From an uncultured Alphaproteobacteria bacterium (lineage in GTDB: Bacteria; Pseudomonadota; Alphaproteobacteria; RF32; CAG-239): a stretch of DNA of 11,432 nt. The first letter of the stretch is position 1. The number at the start of each line of letters is the position of its first letter. Both the position numbers and the translations under genes were made by a program. Positions 4,928 through 11,432 of the stretch are shown one piece after another. The notes beneath the pieces are model-generated. The model was given only the letters and a program-made list of their open reading frames with translations, did no database searches and was not told where the DNA came from. The stretch spans positions 1 through 11,432 of the forward strand of contig CABQIK010000026.1 in assembly GCA_902464275.1 (NCBI GenBank), read 5' to 3'.

Positions 4928-5572
4928 TTGTTAAAAAAATTTATTTCGGCACCGGAGGCCGCCAAGTTAATCCCCGATAACGCCACGGTTATGATTGGCG
5001 GATTTTTGCGTTGCGGCTCGCCCAAACGCGTTATTGACGCCATGATAGAATGCAAAACGTCCGGTTTAACCCTGATTGCCAACGACACCGGCTTTCCCGA
5101 TTCGGACAGAGGCAAGCTGATTGTAAATAAAATGGTTAAAAAAGCGATTGTAACCCATATCGGCACCAACCCCGAAACCGGTAAACAACTTAACAACGCC
5201 GAAATTGAAGTTGAACTTGTGCCGATGGGAACGTTAGTTGAAAAAATCCGCGCCGCCGGTGCCGGATTAGGCGGATTTTTAACCCCGACCGGAGTTGGCA
5301 CCATTATTGAAACCGGTAAACAAACAATAGAACTTAACGGCAAAAAATATTTGCTTGAAACTCCGTTACGGGCTGATTTTGCCATTGTTTACGCCACTAA
5401 AGTTGACCGGTTCGGCAACGCCTTTCTAGAAGGTACCACCCGCAACTTTAACACCGTGATGGCAACCGCCGCCGACACCGTAATTATTGAAGCCGACGAA
5501 TTAAGTGAAACTCCGCTTGACCCCAACCTTATCACCATTGCCGGCATTTTTGCCGACTATATTGTAGCATAA
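4928..5572 (+). CDS. atoD: acyl-CoA:acetate/acetoacetate CoA-transferase, alpha subunit
   Basis: 214 residues, alpha subunit of the two-subunit 3-oxoacid/short-chain acyl-CoA transferase (Escherichia coli AtoD is about 220). Strong resemblance in MIGGFLRCGSP (CoA-binding GGF-x4-GxP), LTLIANDTGFPD, HIGTNPETGKQ, GAGLGGFLTPTGVGT and LETPLRADFAIV. Together with the beta subunit it moves CoA between acetate, acetoacetate or butyrate and their thioesters, in the cytoplasm; direction and preferred acid cannot be read from sequence. Start is TTG at 4928 with AAAGGA ending 7 nt before it; the protein start MLKKFISAPEAAKLI fits the family. A near-consensus promoter with palindrome precedes it, and the beta subunit gene follows after 10 nt, so they form one operon. 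The related scoA/pcaI-type succinyl transferases are the main alternative. Confidence 0.93.
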   Translation: MLKKFISAPEAAKLIPDNATVMIGGFLRCGSPKRVIDAMIECKTSGLTLIANDTGFPDSDRGKLIVNKMVKKAIVTHIGTNPETGKQLNNAEIEVELVPMGTLVEKIRAAGAGLGGFLTPTGVGTIIETGKQTIELNGKKYLLETPLRADFAIVYATKVDRFGNAFLEGTTRNFNTVMATAADTVIIEADELSETPLDPNLITIAGIFADYIVA

Positions 5573-5582
5573 AGGATAAAAA

Positions 5583-6251
5583 ATGACTGCTTTAAGCAAA
5601 GAACAATGCCGTGAGATTATTGCCAAACGCGCCGCTCTTGAATTTTCAGCCGGCGACATCATTACTTTGGGCATCGGACTGCCGACTGAAGTTGCCAACT
5701 ATTTGCCCGACAACCTGCACATTATGGTACAGTCTGAAAACGGCATGATCGGCGTCGGCAGCCGCGATTTAAGCGCCCCGCAAGACGCCAAAATCATCAA
5801 CGCCGGCGGCCTGCCGGTAAAAGCCAAAGACGGCGCCGTGTTTTTTGATACCGCCATGTCATTTACCATTATCCGCGGCGGACATGTAAACGCCACTGTG
5901 TTAGGAGCCTTACAAGTTGATGAAGAAGGCAATTTAGCCAACTGGATGGTACCGCATGTATTTACCCCCGGAATGGGCGGCGCCATGGATTTGGTAGTCG
6001 GCGCCAAAAAAGTGATTGTGGCCATGGAACACACCGCCAAAGGCGAACCGCGCATTGTTAAAAAATGCACTTTGCCTTTAACCGCCGCACATGAAGTTGA
6101 TATGATTATCACCGAGCGCGCAGTTATTGAAGTAACCCCGAATGGTTTGCTGCTCGCTGAGGTTAATCCGTTGTTTTCATTAGATGAGGTAATCGCTTCC
6201 ACCGGCGCCGATTTAATTATCCCCGATTCCCTTCTCCGCCAAGCCGGATAA
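5583..6251 (+). CDS. atoA: acyl-CoA:acetate/acetoacetate CoA-transferase, beta subunit
   Basis: 222 residues, beta subunit of the same enzyme (E. coli AtoA is about 216). It holds the catalytic glutamate, Glu52, in the family motif QSENGMIGVG; this residue forms the covalent acyl/CoA intermediate. Other family blocks: ITLGIGLPTEVANYL, INAGGLPV, DTAMSFTIIRGGHVNATVLGALQVDEEGNLANW, and GMGGAMDLVVGAKKVIVAMEHTAKGEPRIVKKCTLPLT. AAAGGA lies 5 nt before the ATG, within the 10-nt gap after atoD. Expected to work as a heterotetramer with AtoD in short-chain fatty acid use or production. No terminator separates it from the restriction gene 33 nt downstream, so read-through is likely. Confidence 0.94.
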   Translation: MTALSKEQCREIIAKRAALEFSAGDIITLGIGLPTEVANYLPDNLHIMVQSENGMIGVGSRDLSAPQDAKIINAGGLPVKAKDGAVFFDTAMSFTIIRGGHVNATVLGALQVDEEGNLANWMVPHVFTPGMGGAMDLVVGAKKVIVAMEHTAKGEPRIVKKCTLPLTAAHEVDMIITERAVIEVTPNGLLLAEVNPLFSLDEVIASTGADLIIPDSLLRQAG

Positions 6252-6284
6252 CACCTTTATATTATTTAGTCAGGAGTATAGAAT

Positions 6285-6986
6285 ATGAACAGATTACAAA
6301 AATTTGATGATTTTGTTAAAAAAATAGACCTTGAAACATACCGTAAAAAATATTCTCATCTAAAAATCGTTGAAATGGATTTGCCTCGCAGCATACAAGC
6401 CTTAAAAACCTTATATAAATACTATTGGCAACAAATAGATATCGATAACATTCCTGATTTTGAAGAATATTACGAACTATACTATAAAGAACATCAAAAA
6501 GATATCGACGCTTTCAGAATCAAAACCGAAATGTGTGAAAACTGTTTTAACAAAGGCTTGCGCGCCCGAATTTATCGCACATGGGCAAGCATTATCACCC
6601 AAATTCACGCCGGTTATGTTGCCGAATCCGTATTCGGTGAAGGTACGGTTGATATGAATGAAGATTTAGACCACAAAGGTAAAGACTTTACAATAACCTA
6701 CAATGGCAAAACCATCGGCATTCAAATTAAAAAAGAATCTAAAAGACCGGAAGCCCGCGACCACCACCCTGACAGCAAAGGTATTATCACCATTAAATAC
6801 TGCGTTCCGCAAAAAAAAGATTTTGAACAACCTACATACGTAAAATCAGGCATAATCAAGCCGCAGATGTTAGATTTTATTAAGTTTTCACCTAAAGAAG
6901 GATTTTTAGATATGTATGATAACGGTTTTGTGGTATTTATAAAGAAGCCGTTTGAAGATTTAAAAAACAACTATCCTGTTGATTAA
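6285..6986 (+). CDS. probable type II restriction endonuclease, PD-(D/E)XK-like
   Basis: 233 residues. The inferred active site is GKD (Asp134) followed after 12 residues by Gln147-Ile-Lys149 in IGIQIKKES, a D...(E/Q)xK arrangement of PD-(D/E)XK nucleases with Gln in the usual acidic position; Glu114 in the preceding helix (GYVAESVFG) fits the helical acidic residue. A Cys84-x2-Cys87 pair lies before the RARIYRTWASIITQIH block. The N-terminal 80 residues are helical and charged, probably for DNA recognition or dimerisation. AGGAG lies 8 nt before the ATG; TATATT at 6258-6263 could be a -10 but no -35 is seen, so it may depend on atoDA read-through. It faces a DNA methyltransferase gene, overlapping it by 50 bp, which is the main reason for the restriction call. 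I cannot name the family or recognition site; a Vsr-like or other nuclease is possible. Confidence 0.72.
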   Translation: MNRLQKFDDFVKKIDLETYRKKYSHLKIVEMDLPRSIQALKTLYKYYWQQIDIDNIPDFEEYYELYYKEHQKDIDAFRIKTEMCENCFNKGLRARIYRTWASIITQIHAGYVAESVFGEGTVDMNEDLDHKGKDFTITYNGKTIGIQIKKESKRPEARDHHPDSKGIITIKYCVPQKKDFEQPTYVKSGIIKPQMLDFIKFSPKEGFLDMYDNGFVVFIKKPFEDLKNNYPVD

Positions 6987-7842
6987 AAACTTCATCAATT
7001 CTTTCTTCTGCCAACAAAACATAGTCAGGATTGATTTCAAAACCGATAAAATCACCGCCGTTTTTAACAGCTGATACACATTCTGAACCGCTTCCTGCAA
7101 ACGGAATTAAAACCGTAAACGGTTTTCCTTGCGGGCGGGCAGCTTGTATCAGCTTATTGCATAAGTCTAAAGGTTTTTGTGTTGGGTGTATAATCAAATC
7201 ATGCCCTTCATGGCTATGCCGTCCCTGCGGTGAAACTAATTCGCCGCAAGTTTTGCAGTATATGGCGCGTTCTTTTAACGCCGCCCCGCCGGCAAGTGTT
7301 GAAACATTTATCACATCACGCGGCAAAGCCCCGTTTTCATGAGCGGTATATGTTGTTTCTTTACCGCAACCGAACCGGCTTTTTGTTCCATTACGAACTT
7401 TTCCGGCTGAATTTTTCAAAAAAGAATCAGTATATGGTTCGCGCACATCGTCCCGATTAAACAGTGGCTTATCCTTCCAACAAACTAATATCGATTCGTG
7501 GCTTCTCTGCCAAAAATTCAAACTCGGTATATTTTTATTAGTATAATGCCAAATTATCCAACGCTGCTTATCTATATCAACTAAAGCTGAAATTCTCGCC
7601 AATATTTCACTGAACCCGTAAATATATAAAGTTCCTGAAGGTTTCAAAACTCTGAAAGCCTGTTGCAACCATTCGTCAGTCCAACTTAAATACTCAGACA
7701 ACGGCATCTTATCCTTGTTGTTGCCAAAATCTTTACCGATATTATACGGCGGGTCAGCAACAATAATATCCACACTGTTGTCTGAAAGCTTTTTCATACC
7801 GGAAACACAATCCATACAATGTATTTTATTAACAGCAAGCAT
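6937..7842 (-). CDS. DNA methyltransferase (N6-adenine or N4-cytosine), beta class
   Basis: 301 residues, partner of the convergent nuclease. Motif IV DPPY is at residues 30-33 and the SAM-binding motif I PFAGSG at 247-252, preceded by HPTQKP (219-224): the IV...I order defines the beta class (N6_N4_Mtase family). FWQRSHESILVCWK and NKIHCMDCVSGMKKL are also typical. It transfers a methyl group from SAM to adenine N6 or cytosine N4 in its recognition site, protecting host DNA. The variable region holds Cys196-x2-Cys199-x9-His209-x-His211-x2-His214, which looks like a small zinc site. ATG at 7842 with a TAGGTG ribosome binding site that overlaps the radC stop codon (gap 11 nt), so it is translated from the rnj-map-radC side. 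The last 50 bp overlap the nuclease gene. Methyltransferase is certain; target base and site are not known. Confidence 0.93.
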   Translation of the reverse strand: MLAVNKIHCMDCVSGMKKLSDNSVDIIVADPPYNIGKDFGNNKDKMPLSEYLSWTDEWLQQAFRVLKPSGTLYIYGFSEILARISALVDIDKQRWIIWHYTNKNIPSLNFWQRSHESILVCWKDKPLFNRDDVREPYTDSFLKNSAGKVRNGTKSRFGCGKETTYTAHENGALPRDVINVSTLAGGAALKERAIYCKTCGELVSPQGRHSHEGHDLIIHPTQKPLDLCNKLIQAARPQGKPFTVLIPFAGSGSECVSAVKNGGDFIGFEINPDYVLLAEERIDEVFNQQDSCFLNLQTASL

Positions 7843-7853
7843 TGTTTTTACAC

Positions 7854-8567
7854 CTATTTTATCAACCCGTTATCGCGGAAGCTGAAATAATCGTCAGCCG
7901 TGATAATAACATGGTCTTGAACTTTAATACCGAGCGGATTCAGCGCCTCGCAAATTTGTTTGGTAACTTCCAAATCATTTTTAGAAGGGCTTGCCTTGCC
8001 GCCTGGGTGATTATGAAATAAAATCACCGACATAGCTCCGCATTCCAGCGCCGCTTTTACCACCTCGCGCGGGTGAACCGCCACATTATTAACCGTGCCT
8101 CTTTGCATGGTTTCTTCTTTAATTATTTTAAGATGCGCGTTCAAAAACAGCACTCTAAACTCTTCAACTTCCAAATGGGCAAGCGCCATTTTGCAATAGT
8201 CTATCATATAATCAAAGTTGCTCAAAACCGTGTCGTTCTTTTCACGCAGTTCTTGCCATGACATCTTAATTGCCGCCGCAACCACCACCTTAAACGCGGC
8301 AATCGTGCTTTGCGACAAGCCGTAATCAGCCAACTTATATTGCGGAGCGGTAATCACCTTGGCAAACGAGCCAAAATCTTTAATTAAATTTTTAGCCAAC
8401 TCTTTAACATCGCGGCGCGGAATAGCAAGCGTCAACAACAGCTCAAGCAGTTCATAGTCCGCCATACTCTTGCCCTCGTCTTTTAAGAATCTTTCTCTTA
8501 AACGTTGGCGATGCCCAATGTAATGCTGTTGCTCGCTTTTGTCGTTAATTTCCGCGTTTTTAGTCAT
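7854..8567 (-). CDS. radC: RadC/UPF0758 family JAB-domain protein
   Basis: 237 residues, usual family length. The N-terminal third (GHRQRLRERFL...MADYELLELLLTLAIPRRDVKELAKNLIKDFGS) is the helix-hairpin-helix-like region of the family. The C-terminal half is a JAB/MPN metalloprotease-type domain with a complete JAMM motif: His185-x-His187, seven residues, Ser195, two residues, Asp198 (HNHPGGKASPSKND). Despite the name, E. coli radC mutations were reassigned to recG, and the biochemical role of the family is unsettled; DNA-linked and competence-linked roles have been proposed. ATG at 8567 is 3 nt after the map stop, with a weak GGA upstream, suggesting translational coupling. The methyltransferase gene follows after 11 nt. 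Confidence 0.93.
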   Translation of the reverse strand: MTKNAEINDKSEQQHYIGHRQRLRERFLKDEGKSMADYELLELLLTLAIPRRDVKELAKNLIKDFGSFAKVITAPQYKLADYGLSQSTIAAFKVVVAAAIKMSWQELREKNDTVLSNFDYMIDYCKMALAHLEVEEFRVLFLNAHLKIIKEETMQRGTVNNVAVHPREVVKAALECGAMSVILFHNHPGGKASPSKNDLEVTKQICEALNPLGIKVQDHVIITADDYFSFRDNGLIK

Positions 8568-8570
8568 AAG

Positions 8571-9374
8571 CTAGTCCAATTTATAAGGAGGTTTATCCCA
8601 ACCTTTCGGTGAATATGTAAACACTTCGCAGCCGTTTTCGGTAACGCCGAGCGAGTGTTCAAACTGCGCCGACAAACTCCGGTCGCGCGTAACCGCAGTC
8701 CAACCGTTGCTTAAAATCGTGCCGTCTTTTTTGCCGATATTAATCATCGGCTCAATAGTAAAGAACATACCTTCTTCCATAACCGGTCCGGTGCCTTTAA
8801 CGCCGCAGTGCATAACATTCGGCTCGTCATGAAAAACTCTGCCCAAGCCGTGACCGCAAAACATATCAACCACTGAATAGCCGTATTTATGAGCATATTC
8901 TTCAATTACCGCGCCGATATCGCCAAAATGCGCTCCGGGGCGAACCACGTCAATACCGCGCATTAAGCACTCATAGGTAACTTCACATAAGCGGGTGCCT
9001 TTAAGCTTAGGCTTTCCGGCATAATACATGCGGCTGGTATCGCCGAACCACCCATCCAAGATAACCGTAACGTCAATATTTAAAATATCGCCGTCGGCAA
9101 GTTTGCGCTCATAATCGGGAATACCGTGGCAAATAACATGATTAATTGAAATGCACAAAGTTTTAGGATACCCGTGATACCCCAAGCATGCCGGAATAGC
9201 GCCGTGCGCGGTAATAAAATCGCGGCATAAATCGTCAAGCTCGCCGGTTGAAACTCCCACTTTTACAAACGGTGTTAAATAATCCAAACACTCCGCCGCC
9301 AATTTTCCGGCTTTTCGCATACCCTCAAAATCGGTTTTTTCATAAATTTTGATACCGTTCTTTTTAACAATCAT
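8571..9374 (-). CDS. map: methionine aminopeptidase, type I
   Basis: 267 residues from the chosen start. It removes the initiator Met from nascent proteins in the cytoplasm and is normally essential. All five dinuclear metal ligands are present: Asp101, Asp112, His175, Glu208 and Glu239, with the same spacing as E. coli Map (97, 108, 171, 204, 235), plus His83 of the active site. ACLGYHGYPK, CISINHVICHGIP, NIDVTV and SLSAQFEH are diagnostic. The frame is open back to a TTG at 9434, giving 20 more residues, but I prefer ATG 9374: it has GAAGG 8 nt upstream, matches the family N-terminus, and the extension overlaps a TTGACA-N17-TATTGG promoter (9434-9406). It follows rnj and is 3 nt from radC. 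The C-terminus has a short basic/proline tail (SPKGWDKPPYKLD). Confidence 0.96.
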   Translation of the reverse strand: MIVKKNGIKIYEKTDFEGMRKAGKLAAECLDYLTPFVKVGVSTGELDDLCRDFITAHGAIPACLGYHGYPKTLCISINHVICHGIPDYERKLADGDILNIDVTVILDGWFGDTSRMYYAGKPKLKGTRLCEVTYECLMRGIDVVRPGAHFGDIGAVIEEYAHKYGYSVVDMFCGHGLGRVFHDEPNVMHCGVKGTGPVMEEGMFFTIEPMINIGKKDGTILSNGWTAVTRDRSLSAQFEHSLGVTENGCEVFTYSPKGWDKPPYKLD

Positions 9375-9405
9375 CTTTTTTGCCTTCAAAAAATTCTTTT
9401 TTATA

Positions 9406-9434
9406 CCAATAACACCGCTGTTTTTTACTGTCAA
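9406..9434 (-). promoter_or_regulatory. promoter of map-radC-methyltransferase
   Basis: On the minus strand, perfect TTGACA (9434-9429), 17-bp spacer and TATTGG (9411-9406). Predicted start is near 9399, about 25 nt before the preferred map ATG. The -35 lies in the loop, and the -10 on the arm, of the hairpin at 9410-9452. Confidence 0.55.
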
Positions 9435-9452
9435 TTCAAAACAACGGTGTTA
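9410..9452 (-). repeat. 15-bp stem-loop between rnj and map
   Basis: In minus-strand RNA, TAACACCGTTGTTTT (9452-9438) pairs with AAAACAGCGGTGTTA (9424-9410): 14 Watson-Crick pairs and one G-U, with a 13-nt loop. No U-tract follows, so it is not a standard terminator. It could be an mRNA processing or stability element between the two cistrons, or an operator for the map promoter it contains. Confidence 0.65.
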
Positions 9453-9470
9453 GAGGATAAACAATTCGCA

Positions 9471-11291
9471 TCAGCGTCCAAAACGCCCCTTCTTTTTATT
9501 AAGATTGTAGCGCAAATTATCTTTCATACTCTTTGCCTTTTTGCTTATTTTGTTATTACCCTTATCGGTACGGCGCATTTTTTCGCGATACGGCATATTT
9601 TCCGCCTGTTCAATTTGCTTGCGGCAATTATTATAACTTCCATGTGAAACTGAGCCGTGCCGCGGCGTATTCTGAATTTCGCAAATTTTTTGCAAAGGCT
9701 CGTAATTTTCGTTTACTTCCCAATATTCGGTAAGTCCGTCAAGCGGAACCTCGCGGTCAATATACGGATTGGGATAAACCACCTTAAACGCATACCAACT
9801 GACCGGACGGCGGCTTGCTTCAGCGTTTGTAACCTGACCATCTCCGATATTCAGGCTTTCCTGATTAGCGGTTAAGTGCGTGGCAACTCCGATTTTATCC
9901 ATAATATCTTTGGTATATTCGCATTGCTCCGGATTGCCGTGAATCGGAATGGCAATCACATTCGGCACCGCGCTTTTAACTTCCGACATCAGCTCTTTCA
10001 TGGCTTTAGCGTTTACGTGGCCGGAATCTTGCATTTGCACTTCTTTAAATCCGCCCACTGAGCGCTCGCCCGGCGTCATTACCACTTTGACGCCCTGACT
10101 TGCCATCATTTGCAGCATTTTCGGCCCGCTCTCGCCGTTAATTTCGTTAATAATGCGCTGACGAGCCAACACCAAAGTATTTTTGCCAAGCTTTACATAC
10201 GGGTGCAAATCAAACGCCATTTTAACCGCGGAAGACATTGCAATCGGCGAAGTTGCCGTATATCCCACATTGTTTTGATAATCTTCCAAGCCTTGCGCAA
10301 AAGCTCCGCTGCAAATAACATATTTACGCGCAATTTGCTTATCATGCAAATAAGCTTGAATGGTTCCTTTATAAATCACATCGTCAAAATTATTATACCC
10401 GCTGAGCAGCATGGCGTCTTTAACAGTTTGTAGCCACATACCGTCTAAAAACACTTTGGTTTTTAAGCGGCGCGCGGTTTCAATATCTATGGCAATATTT
10501 TGCACGCTGCGTGAAATCACCGGCGAGATAATTAAATCACGGTCGGCATTTTCCATAACTTCATTATAAGTGTTGTCAACCGCTTTGGCAAAACCGATGC
10601 GCTCTTTGGCAACCGGCGTGGTTGAAGTTGAATCCAAACAAACTGCCGTGGTCGGCGCGGCTTTACGTTTAAACACATCAAGATATTGCTCGCGGCTGAA
10701 TGACTTTCCGACCGGCATTTCTTCTTCGGTTAAAAAATCGCCGTTGTTCATAATGGCGGCGTAAGGTTTGCCCTCCGCATAGGTTAAAGTATAAAATCCT
10801 AAAGAATCAACTACACTGTGGCTGACATCAACCGCTTCAATCTCCATATTGTTGCCGATTTTTACCACATCACCGGCTTTAACCTTTTCAATCTCCGGAA
10901 TTTTAAGCCCTTCTTTGGCAAAAGCAAGGCGCACAAAGTTACGTGTAAACCCGCCCGCTTTCATCGGCGGCAAAACATAACCCATTTTGGTATAATTAAT
11001 GAGCGCTCCGATATGGTCTTCATGCGCATGGGTCAAAAACAGCATACTCACCGGCTTTGAAGCTTTTAAAAGTTTGCCGTCAGTGGGGTTAATGCGGTCA
11101 AAATATTCGTCAACATTCGGATATGCCGCAATAAACCCCGATTCCTGCGGCGTAAAAATAGAACCCAAATCAAACATAACGCGGCTGGTTTCGCCCTTTT
11201 CATCGGTATGCTCAATAACCGAGCAGTTACCGCCGATTCTATCCTTGTTTACACCGCCGATAAATTTCAAATTGGTATGTGCTTGTGCCAT
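9471..11291 (-). CDS. rnj: RNase J-like metallo-beta-lactamase/beta-CASP ribonuclease
   Basis: 606 residues from the chosen start. Probable RNA 5'-3' exo/endonuclease. The metallo-beta-lactamase core has FDLG (Asp41), HAHEDH (88-93, the HxHxDH zinc motif), SHSVVDSLGF (cf. the HSxPDS block) and NNGDF (cf. GDF). The beta-CASP part has SGHVNAKAM (cf. SGHA) and IPIHGNPEQCEY (cf. PVHGEYRML). It differs from textbook RNase J: longer than the usual ~555, the conserved NIHR block reads VISRSVQNI, HGEY is HGNP, and the last ~45 residues are a Lys/Arg-rich tail (KKAKSMKDNLRYNLNKKKGRFGR). The frame extends to 11417, but ATG 11291 (MAQAHTNLKFIGG) has GAGGA 8 nt upstream and fits the family. It heads the rnj-map-radC series, 96 nt before the map ATG. 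A non-RNase J beta-CASP enzyme is the alternative. Confidence 0.86.
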   Translation of the reverse strand: MAQAHTNLKFIGGVNKDRIGGNCSVIEHTDEKGETSRVMFDLGSIFTPQESGFIAAYPNVDEYFDRINPTDGKLLKASKPVSMLFLTHAHEDHIGALINYTKMGYVLPPMKAGGFTRNFVRLAFAKEGLKIPEIEKVKAGDVVKIGNNMEIEAVDVSHSVVDSLGFYTLTYAEGKPYAAIMNNGDFLTEEEMPVGKSFSREQYLDVFKRKAAPTTAVCLDSTSTTPVAKERIGFAKAVDNTYNEVMENADRDLIISPVISRSVQNIAIDIETARRLKTKVFLDGMWLQTVKDAMLLSGYNNFDDVIYKGTIQAYLHDKQIARKYVICSGAFAQGLEDYQNNVGYTATSPIAMSSAVKMAFDLHPYVKLGKNTLVLARQRIINEINGESGPKMLQMMASQGVKVVMTPGERSVGGFKEVQMQDSGHVNAKAMKELMSEVKSAVPNVIAIPIHGNPEQCEYTKDIMDKIGVATHLTANQESLNIGDGQVTNAEASRRPVSWYAFKVVYPNPYIDREVPLDGLTEYWEVNENYEPLQKICEIQNTPRHGSVSHGSYNNCRKQIEQAENMPYREKMRRTDKGNNKISKKAKSMKDNLRYNLNKKKGRFGR

Positions 11292-11322
11292 TTTCGGAAT
11301 CCTCAAATTATAAGATGTTTTT

Positions 11323-11367
11323 ATCATACAATATTTTTGACAAAACGCAACAATTATTATGTCAAAA
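11323..11367. promoter_or_regulatory. inverted repeat and probable rnj promoter in the divergent intergenic region
   Basis: TTTTGACA (11335-11342) and TGTCAAAA (11360-11367) form a perfect 8-bp inverted repeat with a 17-bp centre. On the minus strand TATGAT (11328-11323) is a plausible -10 for rnj with TTGCGT (11350-11345) as -35 at 16 bp, located inside the repeat centre. Predicted rnj start is near 11316. The repeat looks like an operator, but its two TTGACA boxes have no suitable -10 partners. Confidence 0.45.
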
Positions 11368-11415
11368 CTTGATTTTTTTGTTTCTGTGATTATGTCCTCA
11401 TATAAGGAGAACGCC

Positions 11416-11432
11416 ATGAATAATATTTTAAA
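11416..11432 (+). CDS. start of a divergent gene, cut by the window edge
   Basis: AGGAG (11405-11409) lies 6 nt before ATG 11416; the visible codons read MNNIL. TTGATT near 11369 and TATGTC near 11391 could be a weak promoter. Too little is present to identify the product. Confidence 0.5.

Noticed and set aside
4924..6202. Long minus-strand ORFs opposite atoD and atoA
   Set aside because: Low-complexity shadow translations of strongly conserved plus-strand genes; no ribosome binding sites.
6285..7842. Assigning the restriction pair to the MjaI (CTAG) group
   Set aside because: CTAG looks scarce in the window (about five sites by hand), but this tetramer is rare in many bacteria, and the nuclease does not resemble what I remember of MjaI.
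9375..9434. 20-residue N-terminal extension of map from a TTG start
   Set aside because: No ribosome binding site, not matched by the family, and it overlaps a TTGACA-N17-TATTGG promoter; ATG 9374 has GAAGG and fits the usual N-terminus.
9447..11313. Many plus-strand ORFs opposite the RNase J-like gene
   Set aside because: They are antisense shadows with no ribosome binding sites or recognisable domains.
11292..11417. 42-residue N-terminal extension of the RNase J-like protein
   Set aside because: The extension crosses the AT-rich divergent control region and its inverted repeat; ATG 11291 has a good GAGGA site and a family-like start.
1..11432. CRISPR arrays, insertion sequences, rRNA genes and phage genes
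   Set aside because: No regularly spaced repeats, transposase or integrase motifs, rRNA segments or phage structural genes were seen on either strand.

Overview
The window looks like chromosomal DNA from a moderately AT-rich Gram-negative bacterium. My best guess is an uncultured, gut-type alphaproteobacterium. This rests on the style of the pilin signature (GRSMVEMLGVLAIIGVLSVG), a TPR-methyltransferase fusion, an RNase J-like enzyme, and several promoters of the TTGACA-N17 type. It is an inference from memory of such genomes; no 16S or other marker gene is present.

Layout from left to right. (1) 74-805 (+) encodes a type IV pilin-like protein with an unusually long leader. It faces a TPR-repeat methyltransferase (812-2341, -). 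(2) 2424-2590 is a tRNA-Leu(CAA) gene with its own promoter and terminator. (3) 2613-2917 has no long ORF but is densely organised: a 23-residue, Ile/Leu-rich peptide gene on the minus strand with ribosome binding site and terminator, and a probable small RNA on the plus strand, driven by interleaved divergent promoters. I read this as a candidate type I toxin-antitoxin module. (4) 3010-4251 holds three small genes: two orphan plus-strand genes with their own control signals and a minus-strand lipoprotein gene that shares a bidirectional terminator with one of them. (5) 4297-6251 (+) carries a GuaD-like deaminase and then atoD-atoA, the two subunits of a short-chain acyl-CoA:acetate/acetoacetate CoA-transferase, behind a near-consensus promoter overlaid by a perfect palindrome. 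(6) 6285-7842 is a probable type II restriction-modification pair, arranged tail to tail with a 50-bp overlap of the coding ends. (7) 7854-11291 (-) is a compact series read as rnj (RNase J-like), map (methionine aminopeptidase) and radC, which runs into the methyltransferase gene. A divergent gene begins at 11416 and is cut by the window edge.

The restriction gene follows atoA in the plus-strand series, and the methyltransferase follows radC in the minus-strand series. The pair therefore looks like a cassette lodged between two resident operons. Regulation may be dense: I see palindromes overlying or flanking the atoDA, map and rnj promoters, and a strong hairpin between rnj and map. All promoter, operator and RNA-pairing calls are by eye.
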